A stretch of 64,000 bases of DNA from an uncultured Anaeromusa sp. (GTDB lineage: Bacteria > Bacillota > Negativicutes > Anaeromusales > Anaeromusaceae): contig NZ_OY764901.1 in NCBI RefSeq assembly GCF_963668665.1, positions 1 through 64,000 of the forward strand, written 5' to 3'. Each line of letters opens with the position of its first letter. Position 1 is the stretch's first letter. A model generated the notes under the pieces. That model ran no database searches. It saw only the letters and a list, made by a program, of their open reading frames with translations, and was not told the origin of the DNA. The translations under genes were made by a program, and so were the position numbers. Positions 52,742 through 64,000 of the stretch are shown here, in pieces.

Positions 52742-55177
52742 TCATTCTTCGCTTTTATCGCCGTTTTTCTTGCCGTCCCCGTCTTTTCCAAGGCTCAGCA
52801 GAATATCATTATACTCTTTGAGTTTCGCACTGACAAGAGCGTGCACCGTTCCTTCCGGATAAGCTCCGTCTTCTTGCTCTTCGCCAGCGGGCGTCCCGGT
52901 TAATAGCTCAATGCCCTCATCAATCGACCGCACCGGATAGATATGAAACACACCTTGCCGTACGGCCTCGACCACCTCGTCATCCAACGTCAGTTCATCC
53001 ACATTTTGATGCGGAATCATAACGCCTTGGTCTCCTGTGAGGCCTTTGATCTTGCAGACGGCGAAGAAGCCTTCTATTTTTTGCGTCACCCCGCCAATAG
53101 GCTGCACTTCTCCTTTTTGGTTGACCGAACCGGTGACGGCAATGGATTGTTTAATAGGCAAACCGGAAAGGCTGGAAAGCAAGGCGTACAGCTCCGTACT
53201 GGAGGCGCTGTCTCCGTCGACGCCGCTGTACTGCTGCTCAAAGGTCAAGCTAGCCGTCAGGGACATGGGCTGTTTTTGCGCATACCTAGAACCTAGGTAG
53301 CTGGAAAGAATGAGAACGCCTTTACTGTGGCTGCTGCCGCTCATTTTGATTTCCCGTTCCACATTGACAATACCGCTGCGCCCTAAATAGGTATTGGCGG
53401 TAATGCGTGAAGGCTTACCGAACATATACTCACCGATACCCAGCACCGCTAAGCCGTTCACCTGACCGACCACTTCGCCGCTGACATCAATAAGAAACTT
53501 ACCTTCTGCAAACATTTCCTTCAATTTTTCTTCGTACTTATTGGCTCTGTGACGTTTTTCATCAATGGCCTGGCGGATGTGTTCCACGCGTACCAGCTTG
53601 CTTTCATCCAGGGCCGCCCAAATATCCGCCTCGCACAGCAGTTCCACCAGCTCGTTAAAGCGAGTAGTCAGCTTTTTCTGGCTCCCTGCTAAGCGGCAGG
53701 AATACTCGACCACTTTCGATACCGCCTTGCGGTCAAAATGACGCAGTTTTTCCTTTTCCACCGTGGTTTTGACGAAATTCGCCAGTTTGCGCAAATTGAT
53801 CGAGTCATTCGTCATTTCCACGTCAAAATCGGCATGAACCTTAAAAAGCTTGCGAAAATCTTCATCATAGGCGTACAAAAGCTGATAAATCTGAGCGCTG
53901 CCGATGAGCACGACCTTTACGCTGATCGGGACCGGCCGGGGTTTCAGCGAAGACATGGCCAGCATGCCATATTGCTCGCCCAAATTCTCAATCTGCAGGC
54001 AGCCTGTTTTCAGAACGCGCTTCAAGGCTTCCCAAGCGCCGATATTCATCAGGACATCCTTGACGTTTAGAATCAGATAGCCTCCGTTAGCCCGATGCAA
54101 CGCGCCGGCCTTGATCATGGTAAAATCCGTACTGGCTACGCCCATGCGGGCTTCATATTCTACGCGACCTACAAGATTATAGAAGGTAGGATTGGTTTCC
54201 ACCAATACCGGAGCGCCGTCCAAATCGTGATTATCCACCAGCACATTGACGGCATAGCGATCTTTAACGCCATCTTGCTGCGGTTTCTTAAAGAGCATCA
54301 GAGGATTGTTCTGCTCCTCTTCCGATGCCGGACGGAAGTCATGAATATGTTTAACAACGTCGTTTTTTACCGCTTCCAGATAGGTGGTAAGCTGATCATA
54401 GTCCTGGTATTTTTCTTTGAGCGCTTCAATCAAATGCCCTGCCGCATACAAGCCGATTTTAGAGTCCAGCTCTTTGACCTCTTCACGGATGCTTTTCTCC
54501 AGATGCTGCATTTCCCGGACCACTTCGGTCGCCCGTTCATGCATCATCAGCATTTTTTCTTCAATGGCTTCTCGCTCTTCTTTTTCGAGCTTTTGGTATT
54601 CCTCCGGCGTCAGCGGTTTACCTTCAATGGTAGGTACACCGACAAAACCGGTTGTGCTCCACTGCGGCAAAATACCATTGGCTTCGGCCATTTCATTGAA
54701 CCGTTCGACAATTTCCGCCCGCTTGACTTGATAGCTTTTAATCAGCGTGGCTTTGGCCCGTTCGTATTCTTCGCCGCTGAAAGCTTTAGGGATATCGGTT
54801 TTTAGATCATCCACCAATTCCCGCATATCCTGCTTAAAAATACGCCCCATGCCCGCCGGCAGCATCATCGCCAACGGCTGGCTGGAAGAATCAAAATTAT
54901 TCACATAGCACCAGTCGACAGGAACTGCTTCTTTGGAAGCCACTTCCTGCACCGCCGACTTGGCGTACGTAATTTTTCCGGTCCCAGTCAGGCCGGATAA
55001 GAACAAGTTATATCCGTGGCTGGAGGTAGCCAAGCCAAAACGCACGGCTCGTACGGCTCGTTCTTGGCCTATCATGACTTCCAGCGGCGGTATATTCTCC
55101 GTTGTTTCAAAAGCAAACAGACAATCATCACAATGAAAACGCAATTTTTCCAGCGGCAATTCTTGGATCTGTGCCAT
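52742..55177 (-). CDS. Lon-family ATP-dependent protease (LonB/YcbZ-like)
   Basis: An 811-residue protein. Walker A at 61-68 (GLTGTGK) lies in a degenerate AAA module typical of the AAA_32/Lon-related family, with a long coiled-coil insert (about 150-250, EEYQKLEKEEREAIEEKMLMMHERATEV). The C-terminal Lon protease domain has YSGVDGDSASSTELYALLSSLSG, with the catalytic Ser, and TGSVNQKGEVQPIGGVTQKIEGFF, with the Lys. It differs from housekeeping Lon by the absence of the LAN domain. It has a Cys pair near the N-terminus (FHCDDCLFAF). Substrates unknown. Confidence 0.9.
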   Translation of the reverse strand: MAQIQELPLEKLRFHCDDCLFAFETTENIPPLEVMIGQERAVRAVRFGLATSSHGYNLFLSGLTGTGKITYAKSAVQEVASKEAVPVDWCYVNNFDSSSQPLAMMLPAGMGRIFKQDMRELVDDLKTDIPKAFSGEEYERAKATLIKSYQVKRAEIVERFNEMAEANGILPQWSTTGFVGVPTIEGKPLTPEEYQKLEKEEREAIEEKMLMMHERATEVVREMQHLEKSIREEVKELDSKIGLYAAGHLIEALKEKYQDYDQLTTYLEAVKNDVVKHIHDFRPASEEEQNNPLMLFKKPQQDGVKDRYAVNVLVDNHDLDGAPVLVETNPTFYNLVGRVEYEARMGVASTDFTMIKAGALHRANGGYLILNVKDVLMNIGAWEALKRVLKTGCLQIENLGEQYGMLAMSSLKPRPVPISVKVVLIGSAQIYQLLYAYDEDFRKLFKVHADFDVEMTNDSINLRKLANFVKTTVEKEKLRHFDRKAVSKVVEYSCRLAGSQKKLTTRFNELVELLCEADIWAALDESKLVRVEHIRQAIDEKRHRANKYEEKLKEMFAEGKFLIDVSGEVVGQVNGLAVLGIGEYMFGKPSRITANTYLGRSGIVNVEREIKMSGSSHSKGVLILSSYLGSRYAQKQPMSLTASLTFEQQYSGVDGDSASSTELYALLSSLSGLPIKQSIAVTGSVNQKGEVQPIGGVTQKIEGFFAVCKIKGLTGDQGVMIPHQNVDELTLDDEVVEAVRQGVFHIYPVRSIDEGIELLTGTPAGEEQEDGAYPEGTVHALVSAKLKEYNDILLSLGKDGDGKKNGDKSEE

Positions 55178-55265
55178 GCTGCATAACCTCCTTCGATGTT
55201 CCGAACATTCTGTCTTGCCACTGTATTCGACTCAAAAAAATAGAAATCCTTCTCGATACCAAAAA

Positions 55266-55300
55266 CAAAGGAGCCGCTGAGTTAAATCAGCAGCTCCTTG
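55266..55300 (-). terminator. Terminator after the DAHP synthase gene
   Basis: CAAGGAGCTGCTGA pairs with TCAGCGGCTCCTTTG (one mismatch) around a TTTAAC loop, a few bases past the stop, with a T5 exit on the minus strand. Confidence 0.75.
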
Positions 55301-55303
55301 CTA

Positions 55304-56317
55304 TTACATAGCGCTTTCTTCTAAGGCAGACAGCCGTTGCAATTGCCCCATCAGGCGGTCAAAGCGCTCCGGTTTCAAAGACTGCGCGCCATCGCAGCGC
55401 GCTCGCTCCGGCTCATTGTGAACTTCAATCATCAGGCCGTCCGCTCCGACAGCCACCGCCGCTTTGGAGAGCGCTTCCACCATCCACCACATACCAGCGG
55501 CATGGCTAGGATCCACCACTACCGGCAGATGGCTCAAATGCTTGACTGCCAACACAGCGCTCAAGTCCAAGGTATTACGCGTATAGGTCTCAAAGGTACG
55601 AATGCCTCGTTCACAAAGAATGACCTGCTCATTACCGCCCGCCATAATGTATTCTGCCGACATCAGCCATTCTTCAATGGTAGAGGACAGACCGCGCTTG
55701 AGCAGCACCGGCTTATTTACTTCCCCTACGGCTTTTAACAATTCATAGTTTTGCATATTACGGGTGCCGATTTGGATCACATCGACATCGTCGACGAAAC
55801 GGTCCAATTGGTCTGTAGAAACCAGCTCGCTCACAATAGGCAAGCCCGTTGCTTTCCGAGCCAGCTTCAGCAGCTCCAGACCTTCTTCCTGCATTCCCTG
55901 GAAGCTATACGGTGACGATCTTGGTTTATAGGCGCCGCCTCTCAGGAAGGTCGCGCCGGAAGCTTGCACTTGTTTGGCAATGCCGACGATCTGTTCCTCG
56001 CTTTCCACCGAACAAGGTCCGGCAATCACTGCGAGCCCGCCACCGCCAATACAACTGTTGCCTACCCGAATCGCCGTATCCAACGGATGGAACAGTCGGT
56101 TTGCTTTCTTATAAGGATCTTGAACCGCCAATACCTTTTCTACGCAGCGGAAGGACATGACCTGTTCCCGATCCACCTTATGGGTTTCGCCGACAAGCCC
56201 CAAAATATCTTGAAATGCGCCTTTTGTCGGCCACACTTCGCAGCCTGCTTCCTGCAGCACCTCGCGCAACACCGCTACCTCTTCTTCTTTAGCCCCGGGC
56301 GTCAATACAATAACCAT
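55304..56317 (-). CDS. aroF: 3-deoxy-7-phosphoheptulonate synthase (DAHP synthase)
   Basis: A 337-residue enzyme of the type with an N-terminal FeS/ACT-like regulatory part (about 1-70) and a (beta/alpha)8 barrel. Barrel signatures are [81 protein letters not shown] and [11 protein letters not shown]. It condenses PEP and erythrose-4-phosphate to begin aromatic amino acid synthesis. The stretch after PSHAAGM ([11 protein letters not shown]) differs from the usual GRRDL but keeps the fold. A T-box leader with three modules precedes it. It stands alone. Confidence 0.94.
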   Translation of the reverse strand: MVIVLTPGAKEEEVAVLREVLQEAGCEVWPTKGAFQDILGLVGETHKVDREQVMSFRCVEKVLAVQDPYKKANRLFHPLDTAIRVGNSCIGGGGLAVIAGPCSVESEEQIVGIAKQVQASGATFLRGGAYKPRSSPYSFQGMQEEGLELLKLARKATGLPIVSELVSTDQLDRFVDDVDVIQIGTRNMQNYELLKAVGEVNKPVLLKRGLSSTIEEWLMSAEYIMAGGNEQVILCERGIRTFETYTRNTLDLSAVLAVKHLSHLPVVVDPSHAAGMWWMVEALSKAAVAVGADGLMIEVHNEPERARCDGAQSLKPERFDRLMGQLQRLSALEESAM

Positions 56318-56344
56318 CTTTGTTTCCTCCTTTTTAAAAATCGA

Positions 56345-56700
56345 TTGTCACTGCAGAACACAGGGACGAAAAAAGCCGCTCCCAAAATTCAGGAGCGACT
56401 CGCGCGGTACCACCCTGTTTGGCTGCTGACAAACAAAAAAGGATGCTACTCCGGGACGAGCTTGCGCTCGCGGTACCACCCCTTCTGGCTTGCAAATAAA
56501 AAAGAAGCAGTAACCGGGACGAGCTTGCGCTCGTGGTACCACCCTTATTGACAACAGCCCACTTAAATCCCTTAACGCGGGAACTCGGCCAAGCCTACTC
56601 GCTATTCTTTCAGCCCGCTGCTCCGGAATGAACTTCACCTTTCCGCCCCGTCGGATTTTCACCAACCATCCGCTCTCTGCACAGTTGAGAAAAGCTACTC
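56345..56700 (-). promoter_or_regulatory. T-box leader with three tandem antiterminator modules
   Basis: Reading on the minus strand, a stem I-like region (about 56560-56690; GGTTGGTGAAAATCC and GAAGTTCATTCCGG) is followed by three T-box modules. Each contains GGGTGGTACC followed by an ACGAGC/GCTCGT-type hairpin. The GGGTGG starts are at 56544, 56481 and 56415 (steps of 63 and 66). A normal T-box has one. The last module ends in a true terminator stem (GCTCC/GGAGC with T6). Only one stem I is seen. A UUC (Phe) codon in the candidate specifier region suggests tRNA-Phe. The exact specifier needs folding. Confidence 0.85.
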
Positions 56701-56736
56701 TTTCCTTCTTCGCATTTCTATTTTTTAATTGTTTTT

Positions 56737-56765
56737 AGTATACATCGCGTTGCATTCATAGTCAA
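56737..56765 (-). promoter_or_regulatory. Promoter of the T-box/aroF transcript
   Basis: Leftward TTGACT (56760-56765), 17 bases, TATACT (56737-56742), just ahead of the stem I region. Close to the sigma-A consensus. Upstream, 56766-56974 has no gene; a short direct repeat CTCTTGTTCAAA occurs twice. Confidence 0.75.
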
Positions 56766-56974
56766 GTGTAAATTTCAAAATTACATTTTTATTTTCACAA
56801 CGATACTAATTGTTTGTTTTGTTAACTAGCGGTTAGGTACAAATACAAAAGAACATGATTTATTCTACTCCTTCGGACAACCTCCATCTACTCACTCTAC
56901 TCTTGTTCAAAAACCGTCCCCAGCAGCCCTCCTGCGTGCCCTCAAGTTCTCCCTAGACTCTTGTTCAAATTAAA

Positions 56975-57006
56975 AAAGCTGTGCGAGAAGTACTCCCGCA
57001 CAGCTT
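56975..57006 (-). terminator. gatB terminator, separated from gatB by the ISL3 element
   Basis: AAGCTGTGCG pairs with CGCACAGCTT with T6 on the exit side. It lies immediately beyond the IS element and was evidently the gatB terminator before the IS landed. Transcription from gatB must now cross the IS to reach it. Confidence 0.8.
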
Positions 57007-57017
57007 GGCTTATAAAC

Positions 57018-58408
57018 GGTTCTATAATAAATGTTGGGGTAAGCACGCGAAAGCATGTTTACCCCAACATTTATTTGCACAAAAAACGAGCATAAAGTAA
57101 ATAACTCAAATACAATTAAAGTTGCTACACACTAATCGAAAGGAGTTATTCATTTATGCTCGATATTCAGTGTACTACATTTCTCTTAAACTTAGAAGAG
57201 GCCTATATAATTGATTCTACAGCTACGACTCTTACGATTGAAATGCCTCGCAAAGCCCACATATGCCCTGTTTGTAAACAGCGCACTGATAAAATCCACG
57301 ATTATCGGTTGCAAAAGGTGAAACACATTCCCTTGCTGCATAAATCTTACGAACTGTTTTTTCGCAAGCGCCGCTATTATTGCCCTCATTGCACGAAGCG
57401 CTTTGCGGAAACTGTTCCTTTTCTTGGCAAATTTCAGCGTATGAGCCACTTGCTAAAACAATTTGTCATCTCGCAGTTTTCCAATATGAAATCCGCCACT
57501 GAAATTGCTAGGCAGGCCCATATTTCCGTCACTACCGCGTTGCGCCTTTTCGATCATGTTTCCTATCCTAAACCACTGCTGCCAGAGGTACTGGCGATTG
57601 ACGAGTTTAAAGGAAATGCTGCAAAAGAGAAATTTCAATGCATTTTGGCGAATCCCAAAACGAAAACCACCTTGGATATTTTAAAAAATCGCAAATCCGA
57701 AGACCTTTATGAATACTTTACTGAGTTTCCCTTGGAGCAGCGCCAGAACGTTCAACATGTGGTTATGGACCTTAGCAAGTTGTTCCGCAGCGTGGTAAAA
57801 ACCAGCTTTCCGAATGCCCAAATTGTAGCCGATAAATTTCATGTTTGTCGACTTGCTAATTGGGCTATGGAAGCGGTGCGTAAAGACGTGCAAAAAGACT
57901 TTTCGGACCATCGCAGAAAGTATTTCAAGAAAAGTCGTTTCCTACTTCTGAAACGACATAAAAACCTAATAAAAGACGAGGATAAAGAACAACTCTCTTT
58001 GATGCTGCAAGTGTCTGAACGATTACGGCACGCCTATCGCTTAAAAGAACTTTTCTATGAAGCGATGGACAGCTCCGGCAGCAAAGAATATGCTTTGCGA
58101 TTTCAGCGTTGGCAACAAGAGGTTTTACAGCATAATCTTCCTCAATTTACTCGATTGATGAATACCGTAATCGAATGGAAACAAGAAATTGTGGCCGCCC
58201 TTGAAACCGGATACAGCAACGGCTATATCGAAGGCTGCAACAACCGAACCAAAGTCTTAAAACGAACTTGCTATGGCCTGCGTAATTTTGAGCGAATGCG
58301 TAACCGTATCCTCTATCTTGCGGGTACTAAAAATAGATAGCAGCGAGAACTTGCATCCTCGCTGCCAACATTACTTTATGCTTTTACCCCAACCATTGAC
58401 ATAGAACC
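57018..58408 (+). mobile_element. Complete ISL3-family insertion sequence with 8-bp target duplication
   Basis: 1391 bp. Terminal inverted repeats start GGTTCTAT at both ends and share GTTGGGGTAA further in (left AATAAAT, right GTCAATG between). The direct repeat TTATAAAC flanks the element exactly (57010-57017 and 58409-58416), as expected for ISL3. A large internal hairpin (AATAAATGTTGGGGTAA with its complement, about 57026-57075) sits near the left end and could stop outside transcription. It carries one transposase. Confidence 0.95.
57156..58340 (+). CDS. ISL3-family transposase
   Basis: A 394-residue transposase. An N-terminal zinc ribbon (CPVCKQRTDKIHDY, then YYCPHCTKRFAE) and helix-turn-helix precede the DDE domain: LAIDEFKGN (first Asp), HVVMDLSKLFRS (second Asp, with VADKFHVCRLAN after), and the late Glu in GYIEGCNNRTKVLKR. 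Family length is normal and the ORF intact, so the element is potentially active. The start follows AAAGGAG. Confidence 0.95.
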   Translation: MLDIQCTTFLLNLEEAYIIDSTATTLTIEMPRKAHICPVCKQRTDKIHDYRLQKVKHIPLLHKSYELFFRKRRYYCPHCTKRFAETVPFLGKFQRMSHLLKQFVISQFSNMKSATEIARQAHISVTTALRLFDHVSYPKPLLPEVLAIDEFKGNAAKEKFQCILANPKTKTTLDILKNRKSEDLYEYFTEFPLEQRQNVQHVVMDLSKLFRSVVKTSFPNAQIVADKFHVCRLANWAMEAVRKDVQKDFSDHRRKYFKKSRFLLLKRHKNLIKDEDKEQLSLMLQVSERLRHAYRLKELFYEAMDSSGSKEYALRFQRWQQEVLQHNLPQFTRLMNTVIEWKQEIVAALETGYSNGYIEGCNNRTKVLKRTCYGLRNFERMRNRILYLAGTKNR

Positions 58409-58416
58409 TTATAAAC

Positions 58417-59856
58417 TTATTGTAGCTTCTGCTTTAGCATTTCGTTGACCATGCCGGGGTTGGCGCGTCCTTTAGACTGCTTCATAACCTGACCTACCAA
58501 GAAGCCCAAAGCGTTTTGCTTGCCAGCCTTGAAGTCAGCCACAGGCTGAGGATTAGCGGCAATCACTGCTTCCACAATGGCGTCTACTGCGCCGGTATCG
58601 GAAATCTGCACTAGGCCTTTTTCCTTCACGATGGTTTCCGCGTCTTTGCCGCTTTCCCACATGAACTGGAAGACGTCCTTAGCGATTTTACCGGAGATGG
58701 TTCCTTTATCCAGCAGTTGAATCAAACCCGCCAACGCGACCGGATTGACCGGAGCGGTTGCCACAGTGAACTCGGAGCTATTCAAATGCTTGGCAAATTC
58801 GCCCATAACCCAGTTCGCCGCTACTTTAGCATCGGCTTTCGCGGCTACGAGGGCGTCGTAGTAGTCAGCCAGCGCTCGGCTAGAGGTAAGAATGGATGCA
58901 TCATAAACCGGCAGACCATAGTCATCCATTAAGCGCTGCCGTCGTGCATCAGGCAATTCCGGCAAGGTAGCGCGAATGGCTTCAATCATTTCCGGGGCAA
59001 TGACGATCGGCACCAGATCCGGCTCGGGGAAGTACCGATAGTCATGAGCCTGTTCCTTGCTGCGCATGGAAAGAGTCATACCCTTCGCGTCATCCCAAGT
59101 ACGGGTTTCCTGAATGATGCGCCCGCCGTCTTCAATGACGTCAATATGGCGGGCCACTTCATACTCCAGGCCGCGTTGCACCGCCTTGAAGGAATTAAGG
59201 TTTTTAATCTCCGTCTTCGTGCCCAATTCCTTAGCGCCCACCGGACGAATGGAAATGTTGGCATCGCAGCGCAGACTGCCCTCTTCCATTTTGCAGTCGG
59301 AAACATCCAAGTATTCCAGAATGGTTTTAATTTTTTCCAGATACGCTTTAGCTTCCGCCGGAGAAGAAATATCCGGTTCCGACACGATTTCAATCAACGG
59401 CACGCCGGTACGATTGTAATCGACAAGAGCCGAATCCGAGCTGGTAATGGTACTGCCGGAATGCACCAGTTTACCTGCGTCTTCTTCCATATGAATCCGA
59501 GTAATACCGATGCGTTTGGTCTCGCCTTCCACCTCAACGTCCAGATGCCCCATCCCAACGATGGGCAAATCGTACTGCGAAGTTTGGAAGTTTTTCGGCA
59601 AATCCGGATAGTAGTAGTTTTTACGGTCAAACTTGCTAAAAGATGCAATGCTGCAATTCAGCGCCAAACCCGCTTTAATAGCGTATTCCACTACTTTTTC
59701 ATTGATGACCGGCAGCACGCCAGGCAAGCCAAGGCACACCGGACAAACATTGGTGTTTTGACCGCAGCCGAACTCGGTGCTGCAACCGCAGAAAATCTTG
59801 GACTTGGTCTTGAGCTCCACATGGATTTCCAGACCAATAACTGTTTCGTATTTCAT
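58417..59856 (-). CDS. gatB: Asp/Glu-tRNA(Asn/Gln) amidotransferase subunit B
   Basis: A 479-residue Gat[23 protein letters not shown], the Cys pair ([24 protein letters not shown]), [16 protein letters not shown] and [16 protein letters not shown] are conserved, with a YqeY/GatB tail at the end. It binds the misacylated tRNA and activates it with ATP. The ATG overlaps the gatA stop as TGATG. The stop codon is directly followed by an ISL3 target duplication, so the coding sequence is complete. Confidence 0.96.
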   Translation of the reverse strand: MKYETVIGLEIHVELKTKSKIFCGCSTEFGCGQNTNVCPVCLGLPGVLPVINEKVVEYAIKAGLALNCSIASFSKFDRKNYYYPDLPKNFQTSQYDLPIVGMGHLDVEVEGETKRIGITRIHMEEDAGKLVHSGSTITSSDSALVDYNRTGVPLIEIVSEPDISSPAEAKAYLEKIKTILEYLDVSDCKMEEGSLRCDANISIRPVGAKELGTKTEIKNLNSFKAVQRGLEYEVARHIDVIEDGGRIIQETRTWDDAKGMTLSMRSKEQAHDYRYFPEPDLVPIVIAPEMIEAIRATLPELPDARRQRLMDDYGLPVYDASILTSSRALADYYDALVAAKADAKVAANWVMGEFAKHLNSSEFTVATAPVNPVALAGLIQLLDKGTISGKIAKDVFQFMWESGKDAETIVKEKGLVQISDTGAVDAIVEAVIAANPQPVADFKAGKQNALGFLVGQVMKQSKGRANPGMVNEMLKQKLQ

Positions 59857-61331
59857 CACTTACCCTCCCCGAGCGGCGCCAGGCGCTTGTGATAATCATG
59901 GCTTTGTTCAAAGGTATAGGCCACACGCAGCAGCGTTTCTTCCGCCAGAGGCTTACCGATAAACTGCAAGCCCACAGGCATGCCCTGAGCAAAGCCGCAG
60001 GGAACGGAAATGCCGGGAACGCCAGCCAAGTTCACGGGGATGGTGCAAACGTCCTGCAAGTACATAGAGAGCGGATCGCCGCTCTTTTCACCAATTTTGA
60101 AGGCCGTCGTCGGCGCAGTAGGAGTCACCAGCACGTCTACTTTTTCAAAAGCCTTGTCAAAGTCTTGCTTGACCAGGGTACGAACTTTGAGCGCTTTCAG
60201 ATAGTAGGCGTCGTAATAACCGGAGCTTAGGGCATAGGTGCCCAGCATAATGCGGCGTTTTACTTCCGCCCCGAAAGCCTCGCTGCGAGTTTTCTTATAC
60301 ATGCTGACAATATCGTTGCCCTCGGCGCTGCGATGACCAAAGCTGACGCCGTCATAGCGAGCCAAATTGGAGCTGGCTTCCGCCGGAGCAATCAGGTAAT
60401 AAGCAGTCAACGCATATTCCGTATGCGGCATGGATACTTCTACGCAAGTAGCGCCCAGTTCTTCGAGGCGGGCGATAGAGGCGCGCACCGCCTTCTCTAC
60501 TTCCGGATCCATCCCTTTCACAAAGTATTCTTTGGGAATGCCCACTTTCAAGCCTCGAATATCTTCCACCAGCGCCTTGGTATAGTCAGGCGCTTCTTGG
60601 TTGATGGACGTTGAGTCCATGGGATCGTGCCCGGCAATGGCGTTGAGCACTATCGCACAGTCCGTGACATTGCGCGTCAACGGTCCGATCTGGTCTAAAG
60701 AGGAGGCAAATGCTACCAATCCAAAACGAGACACTAGACCATAGGTAGGTTTCAAGCCTACAATACCGCAGTACGCCGCCGGTTGACGAATGGAGCCGCC
60801 TGTATCTGAGCCAAGAGCCCAGATGGCTTCCCCTGCCGCAACGGCCGCAGCCGAGCCGCCGCTGGAGCCGCCGGGAACTGCCGCCAAGTTCCAGGGATTG
60901 TGCGTAGGAAAAAACGCGGAGTTTTCCGTAGAGCCGCCCATAGCGAATTCATCCATATTGGCCTTGCCCACCATGACAAAATCCTGCGCCGCCAGTTTTT
61001 TCATGACCGTCGCATCATAAGGAGGGATAAAGCGCTCCAGCATGCGCGACGAGCAGGTCGTACGCACGCCTTTGGTGCACATATTATCCTTAATCGCACT
61101 GGGAATACCTGCCAAAGGAGATATCGCGCCTCCTTGGGCTATTTTCGCGTCTACCGCTTTCGCCTGAGCCAACGCCGCCTCATCAAGACGAGTCACATAG
61201 GCTTTCACATCGTTTTCTACCGCCCCTACGCGCTCTAGCACGGAACGCGTAATTTCCTCAGACGTCACTTCGCGCTGAGCCAGGCGGGTATGTAATTGGT
61301 GCAAGGATTGCTGCCACAAATGCATGCTCAT
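59856..61331 (-). CDS. gatA: Asp/Glu-tRNA(Asn/Gln) amidotransferase subunit A
   Basis: A 491-residue amidase-signature enzyme. The Ser-cisSer-Lys set is visible: K81 in GIPSAIKDN, Ser in [33 protein letters not shown], plus GVDEFAMG-type [14 protein letters not shown]. It produces ammonia from glutamine for transfer by GatB. It is tightly linked to gatC (9 bases before) and gatB (overlap). Normal family length. Confidence 0.97.
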   Translation of the reverse strand: MSMHLWQQSLHQLHTRLAQREVTSEEITRSVLERVGAVENDVKAYVTRLDEAALAQAKAVDAKIAQGGAISPLAGIPSAIKDNMCTKGVRTTCSSRMLERFIPPYDATVMKKLAAQDFVMVGKANMDEFAMGGSTENSAFFPTHNPWNLAAVPGGSSGGSAAAVAAGEAIWALGSDTGGSIRQPAAYCGIVGLKPTYGLVSRFGLVAFASSLDQIGPLTRNVTDCAIVLNAIAGHDPMDSTSINQEAPDYTKALVEDIRGLKVGIPKEYFVKGMDPEVEKAVRASIARLEELGATCVEVSMPHTEYALTAYYLIAPAEASSNLARYDGVSFGHRSAEGNDIVSMYKKTRSEAFGAEVKRRIMLGTYALSSGYYDAYYLKALKVRTLVKQDFDKAFEKVDVLVTPTAPTTAFKIGEKSGDPLSMYLQDVCTIPVNLAGVPGISVPCGFAQGMPVGLQFIGKPLAEETLLRVAYTFEQSHDYHKRLAPLGEGK

Positions 61332-61340
61332 CGCCCCTTT

Positions 61341-61631
61341 CTAACCTTCTACAATCTTAGGAACCTTAAAGTAGCCGTCTTCGGCTTCCGGCGCATTAGA
61401 AAGCGCCAAATCATGATCCAAAGAAGGACGCACTTCATCCTTACGCAGCACATTCTGCAAAGGCAGTACATGCGCCGTCGGCTTGACATCCGCCACATCC
61501 AAGTTTTCCATCATTTCCGCGTAATCGAGAATGGAATTGAGCTGTCCGGTAAAGGTCTCCAGTTCGCTTTCGGAAAACTCCAGGCGCGACAAGAGAGCCA
61601 CCTTTTCTACGTCTTGTTTATCAATTTTCAT
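61341..61631 (-). CDS. gatC: Asp/Glu-tRNA(Asn/Gln) amidotransferase subunit C
   Basis: A 96-residue GatC: KIDKQDVEKVALLSRLEFSESELETF and LDVADVKPTAHVLPLQNVLRKDEVRPSL are family signatures. It clamps GatA onto GatB. The ATG chosen follows GGTGAGAG. It is the first gene of gatCAB, about 60 bases after ligA. Confidence 0.95.
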   Translation of the reverse strand: MKIDKQDVEKVALLSRLEFSESELETFTGQLNSILDYAEMMENLDVADVKPTAHVLPLQNVLRKDEVRPSLDHDLALSNAPEAEDGYFKVPKIVEG

Positions 61632-61692
61632 TTGTACTCTCACCATCCTATTTGACAGTTTAAAGGGTATATTGGTTCATTATAGCACATTT

Positions 61693-64000
<2,308 letters not shown>

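Noticed and set aside
54095..54805. A 236-codon plus-strand frame rich in Phe and His
   Set aside because: It is the complement of the Lon-family protease gene; composition is that of a shadow frame and no ribosome site precedes it.
56401..56544. Regularly spaced repeat suggestive of a CRISPR array
   Set aside because: Only three units with 63-66 base steps, each a T-box motif, with no cas genes in the window.
56348..56665. Minus-strand frame with VVPRAQARPG repeats
   Set aside because: The repeats are the T-box modules translated by chance; the region is a leader RNA.
59044..59892. A 282-codon plus-strand frame
   Set aside because: It lies fully opposite gatB, whose motifs are complete; no family signature in the plus-strand product.

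Overview
The window looks like chromosomal DNA from a diderm Firmicute of the Negativicutes (Sporomusaceae-like), although the sequence alone cannot name a genus. The main signs are Firmicute housekeeping clusters (pcrA-ligA-gatCAB, a T-box-controlled DAHP synthase, ISL3 and class-C-type group II introns) together with an outer-membrane two-partner secretion system. That system has a FhaC/ShlB-type barrel and a haemagglutinin-like exoprotein, which need an outer membrane.

Left part (1-14 kb), almost all on the minus strand: a gamma-glutamyltransferase lipoprotein, a small exported lipoprotein, a TRAP-type large permease with a 48-residue membrane protein, and two AstE/M14-like zinc hydrolases. 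These are followed by pgsB-pgsC-pgsW (poly-gamma-glutamate synthesis type), a histidine kinase and response regulator, and a frameshifted Asp/Glu racemase. The set reads as one make, cut and import system for a gamma-glutamyl polymer. A group II intron sits directly behind a terminator and splits it in two. Next to it lies a decayed DUF6765-like/EamA remnant.

Middle part (14-34 kb): a MocR regulator divergent from a threonine-aldolase-like gene; a MarR regulator with a His-rich tail; a BCCT carrier with a PLP lyase; MerR, TetR and methyltransferase genes; fumarase; a thioredoxin-fold protein; glutathione peroxidase; a MarR-arsM arsenic pair; and an ECF-sigma operon of DGC zinc-binding proteins. 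A truncated group II intron is fused in frame to half an MFS transporter, and purC follows.

TPS locus (34.5-43.3 kb): kinase, LuxR-type regulator, a receiver-like protein, TpsB, and a TpsA exoprotein with GLUG repeats and a Pro-Thr stalk. TpsA is split by a G8 tract that may be a phase switch. An OpuC-like osmoprotectant ABC operon follows (43.5-46.1 kb).

Accessory strip (46.1-51.4 kb): IS3 remnants, the 3' end of a group II intron, a frameshifted membrane protein, a TIGR01777 epimerase, a methionine-rich exported protein, and a truncated AbiEi antitoxin between about 184-bp direct repeats.

Right part (51.4-64 kb), mostly housekeeping on the minus strand: rlmD/rumA, a Lon-family protease, aroF behind a leader with three T-box modules, a complete ISL3 element inserted at the gatB stop codon, gatB-gatA-gatC, ligA and the end of pcrA.
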